Below are positions 1 through 11,200 of a stretch of 64,000 nt of DNA, in pieces (the stretch's first letter is position 1; each line of letters starts with the position of its first letter). Source of the stretch: Hyperoodon ampullatus (lineage: Eukaryota > Chordata > Mammalia > Artiodactyla > Ziphiidae); NCBI GenBank assembly GCA_949752795.1, contig OX457057.1:9042632-9106631 (forward strand), written 5' to 3'. A program made the position numbers and the translations under genes. The notes below the pieces were generated by a model. The model saw nothing but the letters and a program-made list of their open reading frames with translations. It had not been told where the DNA came from and did no database searches.

Positions 1-964
1 GAAAATCCTGGAGCATGTCAATAAGTAGCTGCAAATGGCAACAGTTCTTTTAAACTGCTCACCTTGCATCCCTGGAACACTCTTCAGTGACCCGGGAGAA
101 GGCCAAGTCACTGGGGGGCTGTGCCCGAGTTAAAAGTGTGTAGAGAACGCACTTGAGGGTGTCTGTTGTTTTTACCTACAGTTTTCAAAATAGTTTAACA
201 AATATTTTTTAAAAGTGAGGTTAGAATCAAATGCTTAGAGAACCCCTGAAACATCTCTACCAAATATGGTGGCTCAAATGCGTCACTTTCACACGCAAGA
301 AGGAGATGCAGGGTCAGGGAGGGGGGTTGACGGCCAAGTTCTCCTGGGGGGTGGTTGTCTGGCTCACAGCCTGGCCTGAGCGTCATAATCCCTAGGCTTC
401 ATCAGAGCATCACTGATATTCCTGGCCCAGGATTCCCATCGGACCCCCTTCAGCCAGCACTGCTCCCACCTCCCACCCCCCTACCCGCCCCCTTCTCCCG
501 TCCAACCCATCAGGCATCGGGTGAGCTGATCAGTAAAGGAGGAATTCAGGCCTCACTGTTGTCTGCCAGGCAGGTGGGCAGGAGCTCCCCTAGTCGCCCG
601 GCCCCCAAATGCAAGGCCGTTGTGGGGAGGGGGGAGGGGGCTTAGGAATCAAAGCGAGCTCCGGGCTCCATCAACTGCCTTCATTTGCATTAACACTGCC
701 TCCCCGCAGGCTTCTGGATGGAGACCACGCTGGCAGTTCAACTCTGCACAGTATGGGGACAGGATAAGGGCACGAGACAAGCCCCTTTCCCCTCCTTTGT
801 CAGTTTCCTCTTCCCAGCTGCCTGGTCCCCCCTCTGGGGCCCTGACTGCTTTCACAGCAATGGCAGGAGGTTACGTGGGGGAGGTAGGCGACCCCCGACG
901 AAGCTCAGTGGACCGGGCGATGGGATGCAGAGAGAACCCAGGCCTTGAGGTGGGGCTTTGTCAC

Positions 965-1085
965 TCCCCAGTGGTGTCACCTTGTGTTTTACCCTCTCTG
1001 AGCCTGGGTTTCCTCATTTTGAAAATAATGGAGAACAACCTGCCCTGTGCAGGGCAATTGAGAGGATGCAATAAGAAACGGATGA
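965..1085 (+). repeat. MIR-like fragment
   Basis: It shows the typical mammalian MIR core reading: a run like CTCTGAGCCTGGGTTTCCTC followed by AAAATAATGG. It is old and diverged, with no target duplication visible. Confidence 0.5.
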
Positions 1086-1660
1086 AGTAAGCTTGTAAGA
1101 GCCTGGGCTTTCCAGCCGCTCAGGGAGTGGCAGCTCCTATGATGACGATTGCTCTTGTTCAGTTTAGTTTTTAAGGAGTCACTAGTAGATCTCTGTTGTG
1201 AGACGGCTGTCTCTGGGTTGTGGATGGTTCTCATGTCCCTCGACTGCCCTTGTCCCGGGCGACTGAAAGCTGTTGAGCGTCCCCAATCCTGGGGGAAAGC
1301 GACCCAGGCCCCAAAGAGCAGGCTTTATGCGCAAACCTCGGGCAGGACCATCCCAGGCTGATGGGGGTGGGGCACGTGGGGCACCTGCTGCCCCTTTTTT
1401 CCCCTGGCTGCTTGATGCTCTGGGAGGCAGCCTCCAGCTGGCTTCCAGACCGGCAGAGTGGATTGGAGCCCGCATCGCTGTGGATCCTTGGTGCGGCTTC
1501 TCTAGCAGCCCGCATTCCCTGAGTGGCTCTTTGCCAGGCTGGCATCTTGGCTGCTGGAATGTTCCAAGATTCAAGTACAAATGCTGTGGGCTTGGGGCCA
1601 GGGTTCCATGCGGTCTTCAGGACAAAGAGGTGCCAGCATCCCCAAGCCTCACTTAGCTCT

Positions 1661-1712
1661 CTCCTTCTCTCTCTCTCTCTCTCTCTGTCGCACACACACA
1701 CAAACACGCACA
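1661..1712. repeat. CT/CA microsatellite
   Basis: A (CT)n run of roughly 13 units with one interruption is followed directly by a (CA)n run with interruptions. It is a compound simple repeat inside the DRAXIN intron and probably length-variable. Confidence 0.9.
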
Positions 1713-1862
1713 CCCTCCCTGGGAATTTTTTGTGATCTGCTCAGGTGTCAGTTTGATTCCATTCCGATCCGTAGTTATCAGTGCCTATTATTTGCAGGGT
1801 CTTGTAAATCTGACAGGGACAGAGGGGAAAGGGATCTTCCCCAGATCTTCTCAGGGACTTTA

Positions 1863-2041
1863 TTTTATTTATTTATTTTAATATTTATTTACTTATCTGG
1901 CTGCGCCAGGTCTTAGTTGTGGCGTGCGGGATCTTTTAGCTGTGGCACGTGGGATGTAGTTCCCCGACCAGGGATCAAACCCGGGCCCCCTGCATTGAGA
2001 ACATGGAGCCTTAACCTCTGGACCACCAGGGAAGTCCATAG
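1863..2041 (-). mobile_element. tRNA-derived CHR-type SINE, minus strand
   Basis: The element reads on the minus strand: its head (reverse complement of CCACCAGGGAAGTCC) lies at the right end, followed by the tRNA-like B-box region, and the A/T-rich tail is at the left. It is flanked by a 12-bp direct repeat, TCAGGGACTTTA, at 1851-1862 and 2042-2053, which is the target-site duplication. Its body is diverged from the younger copies, so it is an older insertion. Confidence 0.9.
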
Positions 2042-2149
2042 TCAGGGACTTTAAAAAAGGCTGATTGCCCCAGCAGGAAATGAGCGGGCAGAGCTGTGCG
2101 AGAGCCCCCAGGGGGTAGTTTTCTGCCGGAAGTGACATTTGGGACGAGT

Positions 2150-2450
2150 CTCAGAGGATGGGCAGGATTTCCACAGAGAGAGAGATGGGGGTGAAGAGGA
2201 GAGGCTGTTCCGGGCAGAGGGAACAGCCTCAGCCAGAAGAGAGAGACAGGAAAGATGGGAGGTGCTCGAGGCCTAGGGCTTAGTCTCTATCGGCTGTGAC
2301 GGGGAGGAAATAGAAATCAGGGCTGCAAAGTTAGGTTGGGGCCACATTATACGAGATCTTGAGTACCCAAGTGAGGAGTCTGTGGTTAAATGGGAAAGGG
2401 ATAGGGAGCCATGGACAGTTTGGGGCAGGAGAGGGTCAGGATCTGAGTAG
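2150..2450 (+). repeat. Old dispersed repeat, family not named
   Basis: The text (GGAACAGCCTCAGCC, then a region about a tag resembling GGGAGCCATGGACAG) recurs in diverged form near 13000-13540, 14560-14830, 40080-40360, 46110-46280, 47180-47260 and 53060-56250. I recognise it as a widespread old mammalian interspersed repeat but cannot assign the family from memory. Confidence 0.45.
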
Positions 2451-4514
2451 TTTGGCAGCAGTATGGGCTGGGCCCGGGGGCTGGATGGAGCTGATATCCA
2501 TCCAGGAGAGGGATGGCCCCTCAGGTGCTTCAGCCTGCACACTGAAATCCCCCCTCCCTGCCCCAGGCTGGCTGCGTACATGATTTGTGGGGTGCAAAGG
2601 GTGGGAGGGAACAAAGATGGCACTGAAGTTGGGGTTCCTGGGTATGATGAACAGACCCATGGCCACTGGCAAGGGCTTGGTAAGAGGACTTCACTGGGAG
2701 AGATGGCAAGTATCCGTGATGCATGGGGGTGTAGGGTTGGGATGGGGCTGGGCTTCAGCTCCTGGCTCTGCAGGACCAGTGCCGAGGCTGGTCACCGAGC
2801 TCAGAGGCTGGCTCGGGGTCACTGATCGGCCTCATGTGTGTCCACAGGGACAGCACGCTGCCCATACACGCTGTGGGGCTGCCCACCCCTCACCCCTCAG
2901 CCAAGCCTCATCTGGTCCCTTGCCTGCACTTTTTGGGTGACCCGCCTTGCTCCTCTCTGCTCTCAAGGTGGAGGGATTCTGTTCACCGGGCCAGTGTCCC
3001 AAAGGGTCCCTGTTGATGGTGCTCTGTGGGTTTCTCCCAGGTTATCGATGTGATGTCCCCGCAGGACAGAAAGGCGGGGCTGGGTCAGGGCAGCATCCAA
3101 CACAGACTCAGCCTTTCTCAGCCACGGGGAGGGGAGGGTGGAGCCTGGTAAATGCAGCCTGGCATCTGCCTGAGGCCTGGAAATAGGGTTTGAGGGCTCC
3201 CCGGGAGCAGAACAATGCTTGACTGACAGGCCTCTCAAAGGCCCCTCCTTCTCCCACCTGGCTGCCTCAGGAGTGCAGGCCTTGCCTGAGCACCGGCCTC
3301 CCGGGCCCTCATTATGGAAAGGCTGGAGCTGAGGCTGGTGGGCAGAGCCCAGGGCAGTAGAGGCCCTCACCTCCCAGGGGACCACTACATGCCAGCTGGG
3401 GGATGAAGGAACAGCAGGATAACAGGAGGCTGGTGACCAGGCGAGCTGGGGAGGAGCCGTTTCCCTCCCCCCAGACCCCTCACTCTTCCCAGAGTGGGTC
3501 AGCCTGTCCTCCCCACCCACTTCAAGGGCCCCTCACTCAGCGTTGGCTAGCGGTGAACCTGGGGTGGGATGGCCAGTGCGGGGGCTGCAGGAACGGAGGG
3601 GGCTGGAGGGAGAGACGCCAGCAGTCATCCCCAGGCCGCCAGCCTTTCCTCAGCCCTGGGCGATTACAAGGCTACAAATCACAAGGAAACGGTTGTGTAA
3701 GCACCTTTGTGAACCTAATGGAATATGCAGGGGGCCCAGGGAGGCCATAAAAATTCAATCAGCCTGGCTAACCTGGTGCCCAGCTCAGCTGGATGCAGTG
3801 AGGTTGGTATAGCGGGGAGGGCTATGGGGGAGGGGCCCCAGGGGGTGGGACACTCCCATTGTGCCCCAGCCACGAGTCTCCTGAGCCTTAGCTCCAAGTC
3901 CTTCTGCAGCATCCGGGGGTTCCGACTCGTCCTCTGGTGCAGAGTGGGGAGCAGTGAGGTCCCCTGAGGAGACATCACTTCTGGTGCAGAAAGATGGGCT
4001 GTCCCCAGTGTAGGTCAGAGGTAGCTCACCCCACCCTGCAGGGTCAGAGTCCAGCCTCCAAAGCTCCCCAGCCCCCGCAGGGACAGTGCCTGCCATGTCA
4101 GAACTGGAACTTGGAGGAAGAGAAAAGGCAAGGCCTGGGCTGTCCTGGGACAGCACGTGGGAGCTCAGAGCACAGGCATAGCAGTTGCATAAATGCCACA
4201 TACTCCGTGTGACAGCCTCTCTGAGCCTTTATTTCCACTTCAGAAAATAATAGGCATTACTTCAGAGACTCGGTGAAAGGACCAAGTGATAGAAATTCAC
4301 ACCAAGCGCTGAACACGATTCTTACTTACAGCACGTGCTCAAATGCTATTATTCCATCTGTTTGAATGTAGGCTTTGAGTCAAGTCTCTGGGACTATCGG
4401 CCTATTTCTGAGCTTGGGGGGACTCAGCTCATTCCAGGGAACTTAGCCAAAGGTAGTGGTTTGTACAGAAAGAGGAATCTAGACTAATCTGGAACCTGGG
4501 CGCTTCTTAAACTA

Positions 4515-4746
4515 TTGAAACCAGGGGTTCTCAGCTTCAGCACTGGGGTCTTTCTGGGCCAGTGATTCCCTGTCATGGGGGAGTCCTGAGCATTGTAGGG
4601 CGTTTAGCAGCATCCCTGGCCTCCACCCAGTAAAGTCAGTGGTGTTGCCTAGTTTTGACCACCAAAAATGTCTCCAGATGTTGCCAGATGTCACCTGGAG
4701 GGGTGAGGGGTCCAAGTCCCCGTCCATCCCTGTTGAGAAACACTAG
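4515..4746 (-). mobile_element. MER20-like hAT DNA transposon, minus strand
   Basis: Read on the minus strand, it begins GTTTCTCAACAGGGATGG and runs through segments matching the MER20 consensus as I remember it, including a tract like AACATTTTTGGTGGTCAAAA and one like GGATGCTGCTAAACGCCC. The near-complementary ends (GGTTCTCAGC at the left, GTTGAGAAAC at the right) fit hAT terminal inverted repeats. It ends about 85 bp before the first DRAXIN coding exon. Confidence 0.75.
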
Positions 4747-4830
4747 GCTATAATAGTGTGGGTTAGGGGACTGGGGAGTGGGGCCGTGGAGGAGGAGGGC
4801 TGCCCCCTTAGAGTCCTGCTTTTCTTGCAG

Positions 4831-5291
4831 GGAAAAGCCCATGGCTGGGCCCACCACCCACGTTGCCCCCATGCTGTTCCTCGCCCTCCTCCTGCTACTG
4901 GAGCTGAGCCTGGCAGTCTCCCTGGGACCCGGAAGCTCTGCTCGGAACCTCCCGGAGAATCACATCGACCTCGCAGGCCCAGCACTGTGGACGCCCCAGA
5001 CCAGCCACCACCGCCGGCAGGGCCTGGGCAAGAAGGAGCGTGGCCCAGGCACACCTGGCCGGGCCCAGGATGGGGCTGTGGTTGCCACCACCAGGCAGGC
5101 CTCCAGGCTGCCAGGGGCAGGGGGGCTGCTGCCTGGGCAGAATCCTGCAGGCCTGCTGCAGGACAAGGATCTGCTCCTGGGGCTGACACTGCCCTACCCC
5201 GAGAAGCAGAGCCGGTCTCCAGGGTCAGAGAGGGTGAAGAAACGAGGCAGGGAGCACAAGAGCCGTAAGGAGAGGTTGAAACTGCACAGAG
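4831..5291 (+). CDS. DRAXIN: DRAXIN first coding exon
   Basis: The acceptor TTTTCTTGCAG ends at 4830 and the donor GTAGCT begins at 5292. The start ATG is at 4841, ten bases into the exon, and opens the sequence [20 protein letters not shown], a signal peptide that matches mammalian DRAXIN. The exon gives residues 1-150 and the first base of codon 151. The frame stays open past the donor (to 5644) only by chance; the protein there turns glycine-rich and unlike DRAXIN. Confidence 0.95.
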
Positions 5292-8200
5292 GTAGCTGGA
5301 GGCCTGCGAGGGGGTGGGGCCCTGCAACAAAAGGGGGAGGGGGAGTGGGGGAGAGGGATCAGATCCAAATGGCCAAGGGGACTTCAGGGACAGGACAGGG
5401 AGGCCGGGGAGGGGGGGAAAGGGTGGGCAGAGGTGTCAATGGTGTGAGGTCCCTGGGAGGACATCCAGAGGCCCCAAAGGGGGCAGGTAGTGGACCCCCA
5501 GAGGAAGGGAGGGGTCTCACTGAAGTCAGAGGAACCTGGTATGAAGTGGACGCTGGGAAAGGCCTGGGCGTGGAGCATGGGAGGAAGAGAAGGACATGTG
5601 GCCATAGGAGGGAGCTCAGTCCTATCAATAGATCATCCTCCTAAATCAGAAAGTTCTACCTCGTATCTGACCTAAATCCATCCTACTGTAAGTCCTGAAT
5701 AGAGATGGGACAGTTCGGTGCCCTCCAAGCCCATCACTTAATCAACTCCGAGGCACAGAGCAGAGGCCGAGAGCTTAGACTCTGAAGCCAGATCTGCCCC
5801 AGGTCTGATTCTGGTTCCACTACTTACTGGCAAGTCACCTTTCTGTGCCTCCGTTTCTGCAAAGTGAGTGTAATGGCCCCTTCTGCCCTCAGGGTAGATT
5901 CAGAGACGGCTTGCTATCTGAAGTACCCAGAATGGTGCCTGGCACTTGTCAGGGGCAATGGGCAGTGGTTGTTCCTAGTTAATTCTCAGCTTTCTCTCAG
6001 TGCTGAGTCAGTGTCCTCCGACCTGGACACGGCTGACCAAGGAGAGCGGTCACGTCCTTACTTCTCCTGCCTCTGCTCTGTGTGTTTGATGGGGTTTCTT
6101 CCTTGTCTTTCTGACCTCCCTTCAAGTTCCCTCCACGTTCCCAAATCCCCTGTGAGCCGAACCACCCACTGGTCCCAGCCTCCCCAGAACAAACATGTCC
6201 CAGCAGCCCCACCCAGCAGGCTCCTCCCCTGTCTCCCCTGGCCAGAGCCCAGGCAGGCAACCTCGGCTTCCAAGTCTCTACATGTGACATGACTGCCTCT
6301 AGGGGCAGACCGAGTGCCACAGGCATGGATGGGGGCGGGGGCTCTGCAGGAGGTGGGTGATGGAGCCTCAGCCCCACCTTCTCCTGCAAACAGCTGGGGC
6401 TTGCTTCCCTTCCAGGCCCGCTGAGACCCCCCAGGTGGACAGAACACAGGGGAGTGGGCCCAGCTTAGACTCTCAGCCTCCCGCCCCTGGGGATCACGTG
6501 TCAGGTGGGGTGGGGGCAGTGGCAGCCTTGACAGCAAGCAAGAAGGCATACACGGGGCGTGGACTCAGCCCAGCCCAGCTCCAGCCCCAGCTCCCGTGGA
6601 CCAGCGGGGCGCTCCCACAAGAGTGGGTGAGTGGAGGTCTGGAGTCCAGGCCCAGGCCTGCTGACCAGCTGGAAGGTCTCAGCCTGATGGGGCCTCAGTT
6701 TCCTTCTGTAAAATGAATAGAGCAGTTTCAGTGGTCCCCGAGTCCCCTTCCTACACTCTGGGGTTCATCTCTGGATGGTGGGGAGGCCCCAACTGACCCA
6801 ACCAACCTTAAAGTCAGATCTTGCCTGAGAAAAAGAGGCCAGGATGAGCCTGGGGCCTCTAGCTTTTCTCGAAGCCCCTTGGTTCCCGACCACCCCCCAG
6901 CCCTGCACACTCTCCCCTCTCACACTCATCCTACCCCATGCCCATATATCTTGGAAGGCAGCATCAGTGGTTAAAAGTATTGGTTTTGCAACAGATGGAC
7001 CTGGGTTCGAACTCAGACTTTGATACTCACTAGCTGTGTGCTCTCAGGCAAGTTGCCTAACTTCTCTGTGTTTCAGTTTCCTTCCCTGTAGATGAGGCTG
7101 AAAGAGTACCTCCCTGCCAGAGCTCCTGCAAAGGTTAGGTGAAATAGTGCTTGTAAAGCAGGACCCAGCATACAACATGGTCCCAGCACGCAGCATGTAC
7201 TCAATAAGCAGGGTCATTATCACCATGTAGGGAGCTCTCACCTCCCAGCCTTCTCAAAGGCCTCTGCCTCCCTGCAATGCCTCTCAGCGTCATCACGTGG
7301 CTCCCCTACTCAAACTTACTCTCCTCCAGGAAGCCTTCCGTGGTTAATCCTACTAAGTTCTATTCATTGCACTTACACTAATGGCTGCACCCAACCAACC
7401 CAGACTTGAACTTGCTGGAATGTTGCTTTAGAGCAAGAATCCTGGGCCATCTCCCCAGCAACACTGCAAATTCATCCAAGACTTTCCCCCTCATCCTGCC
7501 CCCAGACTCCTGCTTCCACCCCCGCAGGAGGGTGGGCAGCAGTGATGTCGGCTGAGCCAATAGCTTGTCATATGGTTCCTGCCGCCCCCCTGTTCGCAGC
7601 AGGAAATGTGGGTCCTGCTGTGGGCCTATACGGGGTGGTGGGTGGCAAGCAGATAAAGTTGCTGTGTTTCCTGCTCCTTGTCTCAGGCCGAGCCTTGGTC
7701 AGAGGTCCCAGCTCCCTGATGAAGAAGGTGGAGCTCTCAGAAGACCAGGCCCCGGATGCCGCGATGGAGGAATCCTCCACCAGCCTGGCCCCCACCATAC
7801 TCTACCTCACCACCTCTAAGGCAGCACCTGCCACAGAAGAGTCCCTGATCCTGCCCGTCACATCCCTGTGGCCCCAGGTAAGGGGCCCGGGGTGGCCTCG
7901 GAGATGGAAGGGTCCTTGAGATGATGTCATGCAAACCCCTCTTAGTACATTTAGGGAGACTGAGGCACAGTGGCAGGAAGGAGCTGGTCCAGGCCAGCAG
8001 GGCTGGATGGAAGCCAGGTCTCCTGATGCCCATCCAGCCCAGCTCGGGCCAGTGGGCCCACTGGCCAGGGAGGGCTGCCACTGTCCAGGCAGTGGTCCTG
8101 GGGGCTCACTCTAGGGAATGCCAAGGAAGCAAGTGCCGGCTCAGCACACTGGTCTCTGCATCTAGAAGAGCAAGGCCTTTGGGGAAGAATTTTGTACATG

Positions 8201-11200
8201 CTGAAAAGTACAGAGAATAATAATCTTTCAAACCATGTCCCCATGATCCAGAATTAACAAGCTTTAGTTAACACTTTAACCCATCTGCTTCAGACCTTTA
8301 AAAAGGATATATGGAAGGGACTTCCCTGGCGGTCCAGTGGTTAAGACTCCACGCTTCCACTGCAGGGGCCGTGGGTTTGATCCCTGGTCGGGGAACTAAG
8401 ATCCCACATGCCGCGTGGCACAGACAAAAAAAACAAGAACAGAAACAAAAAGATATACAGAGAGGAAGCAAGCCAGCAAACGTGGCAAATACACCAACCA
8501 TTGGTGAGTCTAGATGGAGGGTATTTATTGTTGCAATTAACATGAGGTGCATCATTGCACCTCTTCTGGGGCTTTGAAATTTGTTTCAAAATAAAATCAT
8601 TAAAAATGATCAAAAATAAATATATGTGTAGAAGAAATAAAACTTTTTCTTAGCAGTAGATCTTTCTTATTCTCTTTTTGGGTCTTGCACCCCCCTGAGA
8701 TTCTGATAAGACTATGGGCCATTTCCGATGAATCCATGGTTACCCATGCTGTCGCAGGGCCCCTGAAGCCCATGTGTTGAGAACCCAGCCCTAGAAGGTG
8801 GGTTCACATCCTACTGTGGCCAGGGCTGTGAGTGGAACTGCTGGCCAGAATTTGCTGTGCCGAGACTGCTGGCGAGGGCTGTGAGTGGAACTGAGCCATG
8901 GCCGTGGCCTCAACAGTGCCACAGAGAGCTGATGACATCTGCAGGGGAGAGAATGGGCAGGGGAACAAGCAGCTGGGCTTCCTCCTGAGCGGATACAGCT
9001 GCCTTCTTCCGCCTCCCCCAGAGGGCCTGGTGGATCACTTGCCCGACTGCATTAGCTGCCTATAGGCACCGTCCCACATTGGGGGTGGCTGCTCTGGGCG
9101 GCCCTCTCAATGTCCCCGGGCTGGGATTGCAGCCTGTCCAGCCCAGGATGAGCTGGCCTCTGAGGAGCCCCTCCTTTGCTCTCTGGTCCTGGGGCCCCAC
9201 GTTTCTTCTTTCACCTGTTGGGATCTTCAAGCTCCCTCCTCTCCACCCCCTTCTGCAGACTCATCCCAGGCCTGACGGGGAGGTGATGCCCACACTGGAT
9301 ATGGCCTTGTTTGACTGGACCGATTATGAAGACTTAAAGCCTGAGGTCTGGCCATCTACGAAGAAGAAAGGTATGTCTACCCACCCCGCCACCCCCGTGC
9401 TGGGCTCCCTCCCCCTCCCACCATCCATTGGGGTAGGGGCCTCGGTGACTCCATCCTGACCTACATATTTCCAAGGTGGGATGGGGGGCCTGGAGTCTAT
9501 AATGGAACGGACACCTGAAATGGACTTGCTGATCTCAAGTGCTCATCGTGCGGCAAACGCTTTCCACGTAGCTACTCACTTAACCTTAAAAAAAAAAAAA
9601 AAAAAAAAAGAAGGGTCTGTTCTGCTGTTGATCCCACTTTAGAGAAGAGAAAACTGAGGCAGAGAGAGGTATTGTGTCTTATCCAAGCCACACTGTGGGA
9701 GTGGTGGTGTGAGCGCTCTTACCCTGGTGTTCTGTGCTTAATCTCTCTGCCCTGCCGAGCCTCAGCCTCTGACCACAGATCCTGTTTTCCCCAGAGAAAC
9801 ACCGGGGCAAACTCTCCAGTGATGGGAATGAAACATCACCGGCTGACGGGGAGCCCTGCGACCACCACCAGGACTGCCTGCCAGGTACCAAACCAGCATC
9901 GTGTTCAAGACCCTAGGCCGGGCGCTGGGGGATCTTGCGTGGGGATGGGGGCGGGTGTTCCCAGACACATGAGCAGGACCCTTGAGGGATGGTAAATAAT
10001 AACAACCACGGCTACCACTTTACTGAGGGTTGCTGTCATACTTTGTTCTATTTAATCCTCACAGCAACCCAGAGAAAGAGACCCTGTCATTCCCCATCTT
10101 CAGGCGAGGAAATTGAGGCTCAGAGAGGCTAAGTGTTTCAGCCGAGGTCACACAGCTAGGAAGTGGCTCAAACCTGAGTCGGCCTGGTTCTGAACCGCTG
10201 CCCCACACTGCCTTCAATCATGATGACCCTTCTCTCGACTTCTCTCTCCTAACGTCCTTTTGGGCTTAATTCTGTCTTTGTCCCATCATGACACTGCTGG
10301 GCTTCTTGGGATACTTTGATGACATCCTGACCTGTTCAGCAGCTGAGTCCATTAAGACAGTCTGAAAACAGAGGCCTGGGTTTTTTTTGTTTTTTTGCGG
10401 TACGCGGGCCTCTCACTGTTGTGGCCTCTCCCGTTGCGGAGCACAGGCTCCGGACGCACGGGCTCAGCGGCCATGGCTCACGGGCCCAGCCGCTCCGCGG
10501 CATGTGGGATCTTGCCGGACCGGGGCACGAACCCACGTCCCCTGCATCGGCAGGCGGACTCTCAACCACTGCGCCACCAGGGAAGCCCCAGGCCTGGGGT
10601 TTTGATTGATGGTCTAAGCTGCTGGCCCTTGACTGGGTCAGTCGGAACTTCTGGGAAGACGATAGCGAGGGGGAGTTCGAAGGGCAGGAGTTTTCTGGGG
10701 GTGGGGGTTAGGGTAAGGCCTGTGAACAATAAAAGTGGAACGAAGGAGGAATGGACAGGAGACTGTGATGCAGTCGCCCGCCAGCAGGGAGCTCCAGAGC
10801 AAAGATTGCCTGTTAGAAGAGGCCCCTGCTGGGCAGATAGCCAGGCCCTGGCACCCCCACTGAGCCAGTCACTGCCTGGGCTGTTCTGCTCCGGAACAGT
10901 GTGACATTGGCTCAGGAGGCTCCTGCAGGTGTTAACAGCTGGAGGCTGGCAGCTAACTGCTCTCCTGGCCGATGGATGGCAAGTGCCTTCTGGAGGGAGG
11001 TCTGAGTTACACACCTCCACGATGCTCGTTAATTCAGTGACCAGAATATTCTACAAAACAGCAACCCAACAAGCCATTTGGCATCGGAGAAGCCAGACCG
11101 CCAGCTCCCTGAAAGGCTGTTTTCTTTCCAAACCACTGTTTTCACCCTGAGCAGAAAGAAAAGGCTCAAGTTTGGGCCAACTGAACAGTGGCTCTGAGAG

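Larger units (their letters stand above)
1..4830 (+). other. DRAXIN: DRAXIN intron upstream of the first coding exon
   Basis: No coding exon is supported here. The segment ends in a polypyrimidine tract and TTGCAG acceptor directly before the exon that carries the DRAXIN start codon. In other mammals DRAXIN has a distant non-coding first exon, so this stretch is inferred to be intron 1. It holds a CT/CA microsatellite, a SINE, MIR-like pieces, a copy of an old unnamed repeat (about 2150-2450) and a MER20-like hAT copy. The open frames here on both strands have no recognisable domains. Confidence 0.65.

Noticed and set aside
4743..5330. Minus-strand 195-codon frame opposite DRAXIN exon 2
   Set aside because: It is the complement of a GC-rich coding exon, and its low-complexity peptide has no independent support.
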